64,000 nt of DNA, taken from positions 558,001-622,000 of the forward strand of contig NZ_AP017369.1 of NCBI RefSeq assembly GCF_002355155.1, in the 5' to 3' direction. Numbering within the stretch: the stretch's first letter is position 1; every line of letters starts with the position of its first letter. The DNA comes from Corynebacterium suranareeae (lineage in GTDB: Bacteria > Actinomycetota > Actinomycetes > Mycobacteriales > Mycobacteriaceae). The notes beneath the pieces were generated by a model that was not told the origin of the DNA, did no database searches, and was given only the letters and a program-made list of their open reading frames with translations. Below are positions 48,603 to 56,958 of this stretch, piece by piece. The translations under genes and the position numbers were made by a program.

Positions 48603-50458
48603 TGCGTACATCCGTTGCCACAGTTTGTTTGTCTGGAACGTTAGCTGAAAAGCTTCGTGCTGCAGCAGATGCTGGATTTGATGGCGTAGAAATCTTCGAG
48701 CAAGACTTGGTGGTTTCGCCTCATTCAGCAGAGCAGATTCGTCAGCGTGCGCAGGATTTGGGATTAACCCTGGATCTTTTCCAACCGTTTCGTGATTTCG
48801 AAGGTGTTGAAGAAGAAGAGTTCCAAAAGAACCTGCACCGCTTGGAAGCAAAATTCCAACTGATGAACAGGCTGGGCATCGAGATGATTTTGTTGTGCTC
48901 CAATGTGGGCACAGCAACCATTAATGATGATGACCTTTTTGTCGAGCAGCTTCGCCGTGCAGGTGACTTAGCTGCCAAGTACAACGTCAAGATTGCTTAT
49001 GAAGCGTTGGCGTGGGGAAAGTTCGTCAACGATTTTGAGCACGCACATGCCATCGTGGAAAAAGTTAACCATGATTGCGTGGGCACCTGCTTGGATACGT
49101 TCCATATTCTTTCACGCGGTTGGGCAACCGATGCTGTGGAAAATATTCCGGCAGAAAAAATCTTCTTTGTGCAGCTTGCTGATGCACCAAAGCTGGCCAT
49201 GGATATTTTGTCCTGGTCGCGTCACCACCGAGTATTCCCTGGCGAAGGCGACTTTGACCTGGTGAAATTCATGGTTCACCTAGCCAAGACTGGTTATGAT
49301 GGCCCAATTTCCCTGGAAATCTTCAACGATTCTTTCCGCAAGGCAGAGGTAGGACGCACTGCCATTGATGGGCTGCGTTCACTGCGCTGGTTGGAAGATC
49401 AAACCTGGCACGCACTAAACCCAGAGGATCGCCCCAGTGCCCTGGAATTACAGGCACTTCCAGAAGTCGCAGAACCAGCAGGGGTGGATTTCTTAGAGAT
49501 CGCCACTGGACGCTTGGGTGAAACCATTCGAGTTCTCCACCAGTTGGGATTCCGCCTTGGTGGACATCACTGCAGCAAGCAGGACTACCAAGTGTGGACT
49601 CAAGGTGATGTTCGCATTGTGGTGTGTGACCGTGGAGCCACGGGTGCACCAACCACGATTTCCGCAATGGGCTTTGATACCCCTGACCCGGAGGCTGCTC
49701 ACGCACGAGCTGAATTACTACGTGCAAAGACCATTGATCGCCCTCACATTGATGGCGAGGTGGATCTCAAGGGGGTCTATGCGCCGGATGGCGTAGAGCT
49801 CTTTTTCGCAGGCCCGAGCCCCGATGGATTCCCCGAGTGGCTGCCGGAGTTCGGCGTCGATAAGCAAGAAACTGGTTTGATAAACGGGATTGACCACGTC
49901 AATTTCGCACAACCGTGGCAGCATTTCGACGAAGCCGTGCTGTTTTACACCGCGCTGATGGCGTTGGAAACTGTGCGCGAGGATGAGTTCCCGAGCCCCA
50001 TTGGTTTGGTGCGTAACCAGGTGATGCGTTCGCCGAATGATGCTGTGCGCTTACTGCTCAGCGTCGCCCCAGAAGACGGTGAGCAGGGCGATTTCCTCAA
50101 CGCGGCCTACCCAGAGCACATTGCGTTGGCAACCGATGACATCGTCGCGGTAGCTCAGCGAGCACGCAAACGCGGATTGGATTTCCTGCCTGTGCCTGAG
50201 AATTACTATGACGATGTGCAGGCACGATTCGATCTTCCGGAGGAATTCTTGGACACGCTCAAGGAAAACAACCTGCTGTATGACCGCGATGAGCACGGCG
50301 AATTCCTCCACTTTTATACCCGCACGCTGGGCACATTGTTCTTCGAGGTGGTTGAGCGCCGCGGCGGTTTCGCGGGCTGGGGCGAAACTAACGCGCCGGT
50401 GCGGTTGGCAGCGCAGTATCGTGAAGTGCGGGACCTCGAGCGGGGCATCCCAAGCTAA
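48602..50458 (+). CDS. qsuB: 3-Dehydroshikimate dehydratase QsuB
   Basis: Converts 3-dehydroshikimate to protocatechuate, the exit to the beta-ketoadipate pathway. The 618-residue protein has an N-terminal TIM-barrel (sugar isomerase/AP endonuclease-2 type, residues about 1-270, with metal-site stretches such as GTCLDTFHIL and ISLEIFNDSF). The C-terminal half (about 295-600) is of the VOC/4-hydroxyphenylpyruvate dioxygenase type (GIDHVNFAQPWQHFDEAVLF, FLHFYTRTLGTLFFEVVERR). This two-domain form is known for QsuB. It is coupled to qsuA and 60 bases before qsuC. Confidence 0.93.
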   Translation: MRTSVATVCLSGTLAEKLRAAADAGFDGVEIFEQDLVVSPHSAEQIRQRAQDLGLTLDLFQPFRDFEGVEEEEFQKNLHRLEAKFQLMNRLGIEMILLCSNVGTATINDDDLFVEQLRRAGDLAAKYNVKIAYEALAWGKFVNDFEHAHAIVEKVNHDCVGTCLDTFHILSRGWATDAVENIPAEKIFFVQLADAPKLAMDILSWSRHHRVFPGEGDFDLVKFMVHLAKTGYDGPISLEIFNDSFRKAEVGRTAIDGLRSLRWLEDQTWHALNPEDRPSALELQALPEVAEPAGVDFLEIATGRLGETIRVLHQLGFRLGGHHCSKQDYQVWTQGDVRIVVCDRGATGAPTTISAMGFDTPDPEAAHARAELLRAKTIDRPHIDGEVDLKGVYAPDGVELFFAGPSPDGFPEWLPEFGVDKQETGLINGIDHVNFAQPWQHFDEAVLFYTALMALETVREDEFPSPIGLVRNQVMRSPNDAVRLLLSVAPEDGEQGDFLNAAYPEHIALATDDIVAVAQRARKRGLDFLPVPENYYDDVQARFDLPEEFLDTLKENNLLYDRDEHGEFLHFYTRTLGTLFFEVVERRGGFAGWGETNAPVRLAAQYREVRDLERGIPS

Positions 50459-50518
50459 ACCCCGAGCTGAACCCGAGCTCCCGAATCCAACCCACGCAAC
50501 ACTTAAAGGAACCTTAAG

Positions 50519-50950
50519 ATGTCTGGAAAAATTCTCCTTCTCAACGGCCCCAACCTCAACATGTTGGGCAAGCGCGAGCCTGAAATTTATGGACACGACA
50601 CGTTGGAAGACGTCGTCGCGCTTGTTACTGCAGAAGCCGCAAAGCACGGACTTGAGGTGGAGGCGCTGCAAAGCAACCACGAAGGTGAGCTCATTGATGC
50701 GCTGCACAAAGCCCGCGGCACCCACATTGGTTGTGTGCTCAACCCTGCGGGGCTGACTCACACCTCGGTGGCATTGCTCGATGCGGTGAAGGCTTCTGAG
50801 CTTCCTACCGTTGAGGTGCACATTTCCAATCCGCATGCGCGTGAAGAGTTCCGCCATCATTCCTTCATTTCCCTAGCTGCGGTTTCCGTGATCGCTGGCG
50901 CAGGCATCCAGGGCTACCGCTATGCGGTGGATATCCTGGCAAATCTTTAA
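50519..50950 (+). CDS. qsuC: Type II 3-dehydroquinate dehydratase QsuC (AroD)
   Basis: A 143-residue type II dehydroquinase that interconverts 3-dehydroquinate and 3-dehydroshikimate. The catalytic Tyr is in GKREPEIYG, with NPAGLTHTSVALLDAV and the His-Arg motif HISNPHAREEFRHHS. The ribosome site aaagga is well placed. It is the third gene of qsuABCD. Confidence 0.94.
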   Translation: MSGKILLLNGPNLNMLGKREPEIYGHDTLEDVVALVTAEAAKHGLEVEALQSNHEGELIDALHKARGTHIGCVLNPAGLTHTSVALLDAVKASELPTVEVHISNPHAREEFRHHSFISLAAVSVIAGAGIQGYRYAVDILANL

Positions 50951-50970
50951 AAACTAGAAAGTCTTAAAAT

Positions 50971-51822
50971 ATGCACAACACTATTCTTCTTGGCCTGATC
51001 GGAGAGGGCCTCGATCTCTCCCGCACCCCCGCAATGCACGAGGCGGAGGGTCTCGCGCAGGGGCGTGCGACGGTGTACAGGCGCATCGATACGCTCGGGG
51101 TGCGCGCTTCCGGGCGTGATTTAAAGACGCTTCTCGACGCCGCCATCTCTCTTGGCTTCAACGGCCTCAACATCACCCACCCGTACAAACAAGCAGTGCT
51201 CCCACTGCTTGATGAAGTCTCTGAGCAGGCAACTCAATTGGGCGCAGTCAACACTGTGGTCATTGATGCCGAAGGCCGTACCACTGGTCACAACACCGAT
51301 GTTTCTGGTTTTGGCCGTGGCATGGAAGAAGGACTTTCCAACGCAAAGTTGGATTCTGTTGTGCAGGTTGGTGCAGGCGGAGTGGGCAACGCGGTAGCAT
51401 ATGCCCTGGTCACCCACGGTGTGCAAAAACTACAGGTCGCTGACTTGGATACTTCCCGAGCACAAGCACTTGCTGACGTTATCAACGACGCTGTCGGCCG
51501 CGAAGCAGTCGTAGGTGTAGATGCCCGCGGAATCGAAGACGTCATCGCCGCAGCCGACGGTGTTGTTAACGCAACCCCGATGGGAATGACAGCTCACCCA
51601 GGCACCGCCTTTGACGTTAGTTGCCTAACCAAGGACCACTGGGTTGGCGATGTCGTGTATATGCCTATCGAAACCGAACTTCTCAAGGCCGCACGCGCCC
51701 TGGGCTGCGAAACCTTGGACGGCACCCGCATGGCAATCCACCAGGCTGTCGACGCCTTCCGGCTCTTCACCGGCCTTGAGCCAAACGTAGAGCGCATGCG
51801 AGAGACATTCCTGTCCCTCTAA
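50971..51822 (+). CDS. qsuD: Quinate/shikimate dehydrogenase QsuD
   Basis: Oxidises quinate or shikimate with NAD(H). The 283-residue enzyme has the shikimate-dehydrogenase fold: the substrate site SRTPAMHEAEG, Lys in NGLNITHPYKQAVLPLLD, GAVNTVV, the Rossmann motif VQVGAGGVGNAVAYAL, and NATPMGMTAHPG. The acidic end of the NAD site (VADLDTSRAQ) favours NAD over NADP. It is the last gene of the qsu operon, 4 bases from the stop of the convergent gene and with no clear terminator between. Confidence 0.93.
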   Translation: MHNTILLGLIGEGLDLSRTPAMHEAEGLAQGRATVYRRIDTLGVRASGRDLKTLLDAAISLGFNGLNITHPYKQAVLPLLDEVSEQATQLGAVNTVVIDAEGRTTGHNTDVSGFGRGMEEGLSNAKLDSVVQVGAGGVGNAVAYALVTHGVQKLQVADLDTSRAQALADVINDAVGREAVVGVDARGIEDVIAAADGVVNATPMGMTAHPGTAFDVSCLTKDHWVGDVVYMPIETELLKAARALGCETLDGTRMAIHQAVDAFRLFTGLEPNVERMRETFLSL

Positions 51823-51826
51823 GGAA

Positions 51827-52102
51827 CTAGTAATATTTCGACGCTTCGACCGTTTCCTTCGCTTCCTTCAACCCTGCCCCGGTAAGTTCACGGTGACGTT
51901 TGATCGCCGCGATCTTCTTACCCTGCTGCAGGAGCGCCACAACTTCAGGATGCAACCCTGATTGTGGTCTTTGCAGCGAAAGTGGAGTCGAAGAATCACC
52001 CCCTAGCTGAGCAATGATCTGATCTTGCTCAGCTAGTCTGCGTTCAAGGGCAGCAACGCGGGCTTCCAGGGCACTTAAGTTTACGTCTTTTCTGCCAAAC
52101 AT
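51827..52102 (-). CDS. Small coiled-coil protein with L7/L12 C-terminal-like domain
   Basis: A 91-residue protein. Residues about 8-30 form a heptad-patterned coiled coil (LSALEARVAALERRLAEQDQ). The C-terminal part (HPEVVALLQQGKKIAAIKRH, then TGAGLKEAKETVEA) resembles the C-terminal domain of ribosomal protein L7/L12. It lacks the L12 N-terminal dimer domain and hinge, so it is not the ribosomal stalk protein. Function unknown. ATG 52102 is preferred over 52111. Confidence 0.75.
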   Translation of the reverse strand: MFGRKDVNLSALEARVAALERRLAEQDQIIAQLGGDSSTPLSLQRPQSGLHPEVVALLQQGKKIAAIKRHRELTGAGLKEAKETVEASKYY

Positions 52103-52244
52103 GGCCCCCACAATAGTGCCGGTTAGAGCTTGCGGCCTGGGTCGCGTTAAAAATGTGGCTAGTGAGGCGGATGTGACGCTTGGGAGTTGTGCTCTGCTTA
52201 TGGTCGTGGTGATTCAATGCCGTCGGATGGCCGACCACTGGAAA

Positions 52245-52373
52245 ACCAAACCAGGAGACCCAAAAATCGGTTTTACGTGCTTTTTGGGTCGCCTGGTTTG
52301 GTTGTCGCGCTAAATACCAAACCAGGAGACCCAACTTTCAGGTTTTTGAGAATTTTGGGTCGCCTGGTTTGGT
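52245..52373. repeat. Type A double-hairpin repeat, solitary copy 2
   Basis: accaaaccaggagaccca (52245-52262) with tgggtcgcctggtttggt (52284-52301), linker tgtcgcgctaaata, then accaaaccaggagaccca (52316-52333) with tgggtcgcctggtttggt (52356-52373). Both right arms share the same t-to-g change, suggesting homogenisation between the two hairpins. Downstream (52410-52490) is ccccaggagcgcttttaag and gaaaagctcgaccccttaaa, as after the copy at 45498. Confidence 0.92.
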
Positions 52374-52528
52374 CGGGCTTGAAAATTGGTCTTGAACTGC
52401 AAAGATCATACCTCCCCAGGAGCGCTTTTAAGAGGGTTTTGGAGGCTTGCCCATACAAATACTCATTCGAAAAGCTCGACCCCTTAAACGGGCTGCAAAC
52501 GAGTTTCCCCACCTCCGGCCCCGGACCC

Positions 52529-53569
52529 CTAAAACGCTCGGTACACCAACGGATTACGCACCATCAGCTGGATTGTTTCCCCAATTTTTGGCACCTGGCC
52601 GGAAATGGATAGTCGGAAATTGTGCCCACTTTGAGTCGTTGCAGTGACAGAATAGGACGTCACCTGGAAGAGCACCGACGTGATTTCTGCGTGCACCGAG
52701 CTACCACCGATGCTCAACGATTGTGGCGGGATCGCAATATCAACGCCGTCACCTTCCGCCACCTCATCGATCGCTTGCACCGCGCTTAGATCCCACGATA
52801 AATCCAGCTCCGCGCACACCACTTTTCCGCCTTTGATCGTGCCGCTGAGGACGGTTGCGTCTGCGATGAATCGGGCAACATCGGCGGTTGCGGGAGCAGA
52901 AAGCAGCTCGGCGGGGGTGGCTACCTGATGGATTCTGCCGTCGCCAAGCATAACGATTCGGTCTGCGATGGAGATGGCTTCAGCGCGATCGTGAGTCACA
53001 TGCACTGTGGTGAGGCCTTCGCGCCGGGTCAAACTGACAAGTTCGCGTCGTAAAGCATCGCGCAAAGGCTCGTCGAGGGCGGAGAGGGCCTCGTCGAGAA
53101 GCAGCACTGTAGGGTCCGCGATAATCGCGCGCGCAAGCGCCACACGCTGCCTTTGCCCGCCGGAAAGGCTGGCAGGTTTGCGCCTGCCGAACCCCTCAAG
53201 CCCAACTAGGGCAAGCGTGCGTTCAACGCGCTTGCTTATCGACGCCCCCTTCTCTCCCTTTCGTGCCAGCGGATATCCCACATTCTTAGCCACCGACATA
53301 TGTGGCCACACTGCATGCTGCTGGAAAACCATCCCCATCCCGCGGCGTTCAGGTGGCACATGAGTCATGTTTTGGCCACCAATATACACATTTCCGCTAC
53401 TTGGCTGCACAAACCCAGCTAGAGTGCGCAACATCGTGGTTTTACCAGACCCTGATGGGCCGATGAGCACCACAAACTCCTCCGGATTGATCTCTAAATT
53501 AATGTCTCGCAGCCCAAAAGATCCGTCGCGAAAACGCACGCTGAGATCACGCAAATTAATCGAAGACAC
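52529..53569 (-). CDS. ABC transporter ATPase, ferric iron type
   Basis: A 346-residue ABC ATPase of the FbpC/PotA-like group with a C-terminal TOBE-type regulatory domain (about 245-345). Walker A is GPSGSGKTTML, signature LSGGQRQRVALARAI, Walker B VLLLDEALSALD, switch His in VHVTHDRAEA. It is the third gene of a minus-strand operon, starting next to the permease stop. The substrate is probably ferric iron or a similar oxyanion; the binding protein resembles FbpA. Confidence 0.9.
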   Translation of the reverse strand: MSSINLRDLSVRFRDGSFGLRDINLEINPEEFVVLIGPSGSGKTTMLRTLAGFVQPSSGNVYIGGQNMTHVPPERRGMGMVFQQHAVWPHMSVAKNVGYPLARKGEKGASISKRVERTLALVGLEGFGRRKPASLSGGQRQRVALARAIIADPTVLLLDEALSALDEPLRDALRRELVSLTRREGLTTVHVTHDRAEAISIADRIVMLGDGRIHQVATPAELLSAPATADVARFIADATVLSGTIKGGKVVCAELDLSWDLSAVQAIDEVAEGDGVDIAIPPQSLSIGGSSVHAEITSVLFQVTSYSVTATTQSGHNFRLSISGQVPKIGETIQLMVRNPLVYRAF

Positions 53570-55177
53570 TTAAAACTCCTTCTGGCTGCGTACCGTCAGC
53601 GTGAGCGCGACGATACCTAGAATCGCAAACATCAACGACAACGCTGACGCCTGGTTGTAATTGCCCGCCTGCTGCAGATTAAACACCTGCACACCCAAAG
53701 TGGTGGTACCCGGCGCGATCAGCAAGATGGACACGGTTAATTCGCGGACTGCAGTGACAGCGACGAGCACTGCGCCTGCGAAAGCTGCGGGTATGGCCAT
53801 TGCTGCGGTGGTGTCCATGATTGATTTGAGCCTGCCTGCACCACTGATTCGTGCTGCTTCCTCGATTGCTTCTGGGGCTTGACTGAGGGGGCCGCGCACT
53901 GCTTGGACAACAAGGGCGGTAAATGCACATACATAAGCACCCAAAATCACCCAGGGTGTGTTGTAGAGATCGGTGTACCTGCCCAAAATGAGCCACCCCA
54001 CGCCGATGATCATTCCAGGCAATGCAGTGGGGAGAAGCACCAGAAGGGTTAAAGGTACGTTGGCAAAGTGGGTGGTTCTGGTGATCAACACGCCAATTAG
54101 CCAGCCCAGCACGCCGCAGATAAGGGCTGCGCCGAGAGAGAGCATGAGTGAGTTGCTGAAACCTTCAATGACTCGAGGATTGTTCAATGCGGCTGCAAAG
54201 TTGTTCAGCGTGATGGTGTTTAGAGTAAAAGGCACGCCGGGGGCGGGGAGGAGTGCCCGGTAAGCGAGTCCTAACAGCGGGGCAGCGGTGATCACAAGCG
54301 CGATGATCCAGGTGAGCGCGCTGACTGGAATGCGGGATTGTTTAAGTTCAAAGCGATACGATTGCCCAGCATCCTGCAGTTTTGAAGAGGCATACAAAGA
54401 CACCACATAGTCTGCCGTGACAGCCGCGATGCCTAAAAACAACAACACGATGCCAATGGTGGAGACCACCTGCAAAGGGTTACTGACCGTGCCTGATTCC
54501 ATGAATCGATAAATCATGGTGGCTAGGGTTTCAAAACGTGCCGGGGACCCAAGCAACGCAGGAATACCGAAATCGGCCAAATTGGCCACTGCAGTGAGGG
54601 TAAAGGCTGATAACAACGCTGGTTTGAGCAGCGGCACAGTAATGGTGCGTAACACGGTGAAAGTGTGTGCCCCAGAGATCCGGGCTGCTTGTTCCAAATC
54701 TCCCGGAAGTTGCCTTAATGCTGCAGAGACAATGATGTACACCGTGGGGTAGGAATGCACGATCAACAAAAATGTCACGCCATCAGCGCCGTAAATATCC
54801 CACACGTCCGTGCCAAAGAAACGGTTGATTCCTTGATTTCTTCCAAATAACTGCAGCCATGCAATTGCCCCAATAAAAGGTGGAATCAGCAGCGGAGACA
54901 GCAGAAACAACCGCAGAGCAGTGCGGCCAAAAACATTCGTGCGATCCAAAGTAAGGGCCATTAAAGTGCCAACGACGGTGGCACCCAACGCAGAAAGAAA
55001 TGTGGTGTAGGTGGAATTCCACAAAGCTTGGCCCAAGCCGGAATCTAAAAGCGTGGGAAGTTGATTACCACCTAATGCCAAGCCCACCACTAATGCCAAC
55101 GGGGTGATAAACACACCCGCGACAATCAGCCACACTCCAAGGCGCATCAATGATAAAGCTGGCTGAGTTAACTGCAT
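53570..55177 (-). CDS. ABC transporter permease, ferric iron (FbpB/ThiP) type
   Basis: A 535-residue permease with about 12 membrane helices in two homologous halves, each with the binding-protein-dependent EAA loop (QLPGDLEQAARISGAHTFTV in the first half, PEAIEEAARISGAGRLKSIM in the second). The fused double permease is typical of FbpB-like iron importers. It lies between the binding protein and ATPase genes, with 7 bases to the former. Confidence 0.9.
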   Translation of the reverse strand: MQLTQPALSLMRLGVWLIVAGVFITPLALVVGLALGGNQLPTLLDSGLGQALWNSTYTTFLSALGATVVGTLMALTLDRTNVFGRTALRLFLLSPLLIPPFIGAIAWLQLFGRNQGINRFFGTDVWDIYGADGVTFLLIVHSYPTVYIIVSAALRQLPGDLEQAARISGAHTFTVLRTITVPLLKPALLSAFTLTAVANLADFGIPALLGSPARFETLATMIYRFMESGTVSNPLQVVSTIGIVLLFLGIAAVTADYVVSLYASSKLQDAGQSYRFELKQSRIPVSALTWIIALVITAAPLLGLAYRALLPAPGVPFTLNTITLNNFAAALNNPRVIEGFSNSLMLSLGAALICGVLGWLIGVLITRTTHFANVPLTLLVLLPTALPGMIIGVGWLILGRYTDLYNTPWVILGAYVCAFTALVVQAVRGPLSQAPEAIEEAARISGAGRLKSIMDTTAAMAIPAAFAGAVLVAVTAVRELTVSILLIAPGTTTLGVQVFNLQQAGNYNQASALSLMFAILGIVALTLTVRSQKEF

Positions 55178-55184
55178 GAGAAAA

Positions 55185-56261
55185 CTAGTTCATTGCATTT
55201 TGGAAGAACTCAACAGCAGCCGCCTTATCAGCGGTAACAACCTCAAGATCAGGGGTCATTAACTCAATATCTGCCAATTCAGGGGTGCCTTCTGGAGTTC
55301 CAACATCTTCTCGAACTGGTAGATAAGCCTGCTCAATAGCGATTTCCTGGCCCTCGGCAGACAGGAGGAAGTTGATGTAGCGCTGTGCTGCTTCCTTCTT
55401 ATCTGAATCAGCAAACACGCCTGCAGGCTCAGTGATATAAGGAGAACCTTCAGAGGCGTAGATGGTGTCGATCGGGGAGCCCGCAGCTGCCAGATCTCGC
55501 ACCAAATAATCCACCACAATGCCCACTGGGTGTCCGCCGCCGGCAATTTCCTGGGAAGCAGGGCCATTGGATTGAGCGATCATGGGTTGGTTTTCACCTA
55601 GTGCTGTGATCCAATCTTCACCCAACGCAGGATCGTTCTTCCACACAGAAGCATTAAACGCAGCAGCGCCAGACACTGCAGGATCCGGCATGACCAACTG
55701 GCCGGCATATTTAGGATCAGTCAGATCAGCCCACGAGGTCGGCAGCTCCGCCTGATCGATAGCTTCCGTGTTATATGCAATCACGGTAGGAATAATGCGC
55801 GTACCTACATAAAAGTTCTCCGCATCCAATGCCTCGTCGATGACGCTTGAAGTATCCACATCACTGAGTTCTGCAAGATCACCTTGTGCTGCATAAGACT
55901 CAAACGTTGCGGCATCAGCAGCCCACAGCACATCAGCTTCCACAGAACCAGAAGCCTTTTCGGCCTCAATACGAGCAGTTAGATCACCAGTACCTGCCCG
56001 GTACACCTCGACCTTGATATCCGGGTTTGCCATCATGAAGGCCCGATTGATCTCATCGACTTTTTCCTCCGGCTCAGAGGTGTACGCCGTGATGGTGATT
56101 GCATCCCCTGTTGCATCCCCAGTTGAATCCGCCGAAGCATTCCCAGTCGCATCTGCTGAGGTGTCTGCTGAGGGTTCAGAACAAGCCACGAGTAAAGCTG
56201 CAGAAGCGCCGAGAGCTAAAACAGTGGTGGCAGTGCGCTTTAAAGTCTGCTTTAAAGACAT
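55185..56261 (-). CDS. Iron-type ABC substrate-binding lipoprotein
   Basis: A 358-residue lipoprotein with lipobox LVAC (Cys27), a short Ser/Asp/Thr repeat linker (SADATGNASADSTGDATGD) and a type 2 periplasmic-binding fold of the FbpA family. Family stretches are VIAYNTEAIDQAELPTSWAD, PAVSGAAAFNAS and GIVVDYLVRDL. It heads the operon with permease and ATPase. Iron as ligand is inferred from family; thiamine-type and phosphonate-type relatives exist. I did not find a convincing DtxR box upstream. Confidence 0.87.
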   Translation of the reverse strand: MSLKQTLKRTATTVLALGASAALLVACSEPSADTSADATGNASADSTGDATGDAITITAYTSEPEEKVDEINRAFMMANPDIKVEVYRAGTGDLTARIEAEKASGSVEADVLWAADAATFESYAAQGDLAELSDVDTSSVIDEALDAENFYVGTRIIPTVIAYNTEAIDQAELPTSWADLTDPKYAGQLVMPDPAVSGAAAFNASVWKNDPALGEDWITALGENQPMIAQSNGPASQEIAGGGHPVGIVVDYLVRDLAAAGSPIDTIYASEGSPYITEPAGVFADSDKKEAAQRYINFLLSAEGQEIAIEQAYLPVREDVGTPEGTPELADIELMTPDLEVVTADKAAAVEFFQNAMN

Positions 56262-56958
56262 GAACGATCAAGCCCTTCTAGGAAGTCAGAGGTAAGAAAC
56301 TTCATTTTTACACGTGGAACGACATTTCGCAGGACTTATGAAATAGGTCTTGGTTTCGGGGCACCGTGGGGGCACCGTGCTGGGCGGCAAGTTGGGCAGA
56401 ACTCCACAGGACTCCACAGTCGAGGAAAACTGATCAATGAGCCGTGAGAGAATTGCCCAATTAAGGGGTGAGATATGTGGGTAGGAAAAATTACTTTTTG
56501 TGCCACTTGTGGAACGTGAAAAAGTGGCATCATTGAATCTTGCCGAACCGCCCATATGGTGCACGAAGAGGATTGCTCAGGTCAATAAAAGGGGACCTAA
56601 TTACTAGGTGAAAAATGCTGTTTGGTAAAAGCGGGAACACAAGCGGTTTTTCAAAAAGGGTGTGCCTCAATTATCGTGTATATACCACACGGTAAACACC
56701 TGTTGAGAGGGTGGTCGGTTTTATGCCACCACAGTTTTTTCCGGAAGCTTTCCCAAAAGCGCGCCTGGTTTGAACAACCTTCCAATATTAAAGGTGTGAA
56801 TATTGTGCGCCGACCAGTTATGTCCTCATCCGACAGCGGTCAGTGTGCTGCATTTGAAACGACGTGGATAATTCCGGATCGACTCTGATTCGGCTTTTTT
56901 CATGGTTTTTGATGGAGCACGTTGGTCGTTTTCGAGACAAGTACTAGAAAAGATATTG
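56262..56958. other. Gene-free stretch upstream of hemD
   Basis: About 700 bases with divergent promoters expected at each end. Seen: a direct repeat ggggcaccgt (56358 and 56370 region), the inverted pair gccactt/aagtggc (56502-56508 and 56522-56528), and ggtgg/ccacc around 56711-56731 followed by cagttttttcc, which could be a weak terminator or attenuator. Short open frames here show no recognisable protein. Confidence 0.5.

Noticed and set aside
56262..56330. DtxR box before the iron-type ABC operon
   Set aside because: The best candidate (around gaggtaagaaacttc) matches only one half of the consensus.
56622..56888. 88-codon open frame upstream of hemD
   Set aside because: No ribosome site, unusual composition and no recognisable motif.
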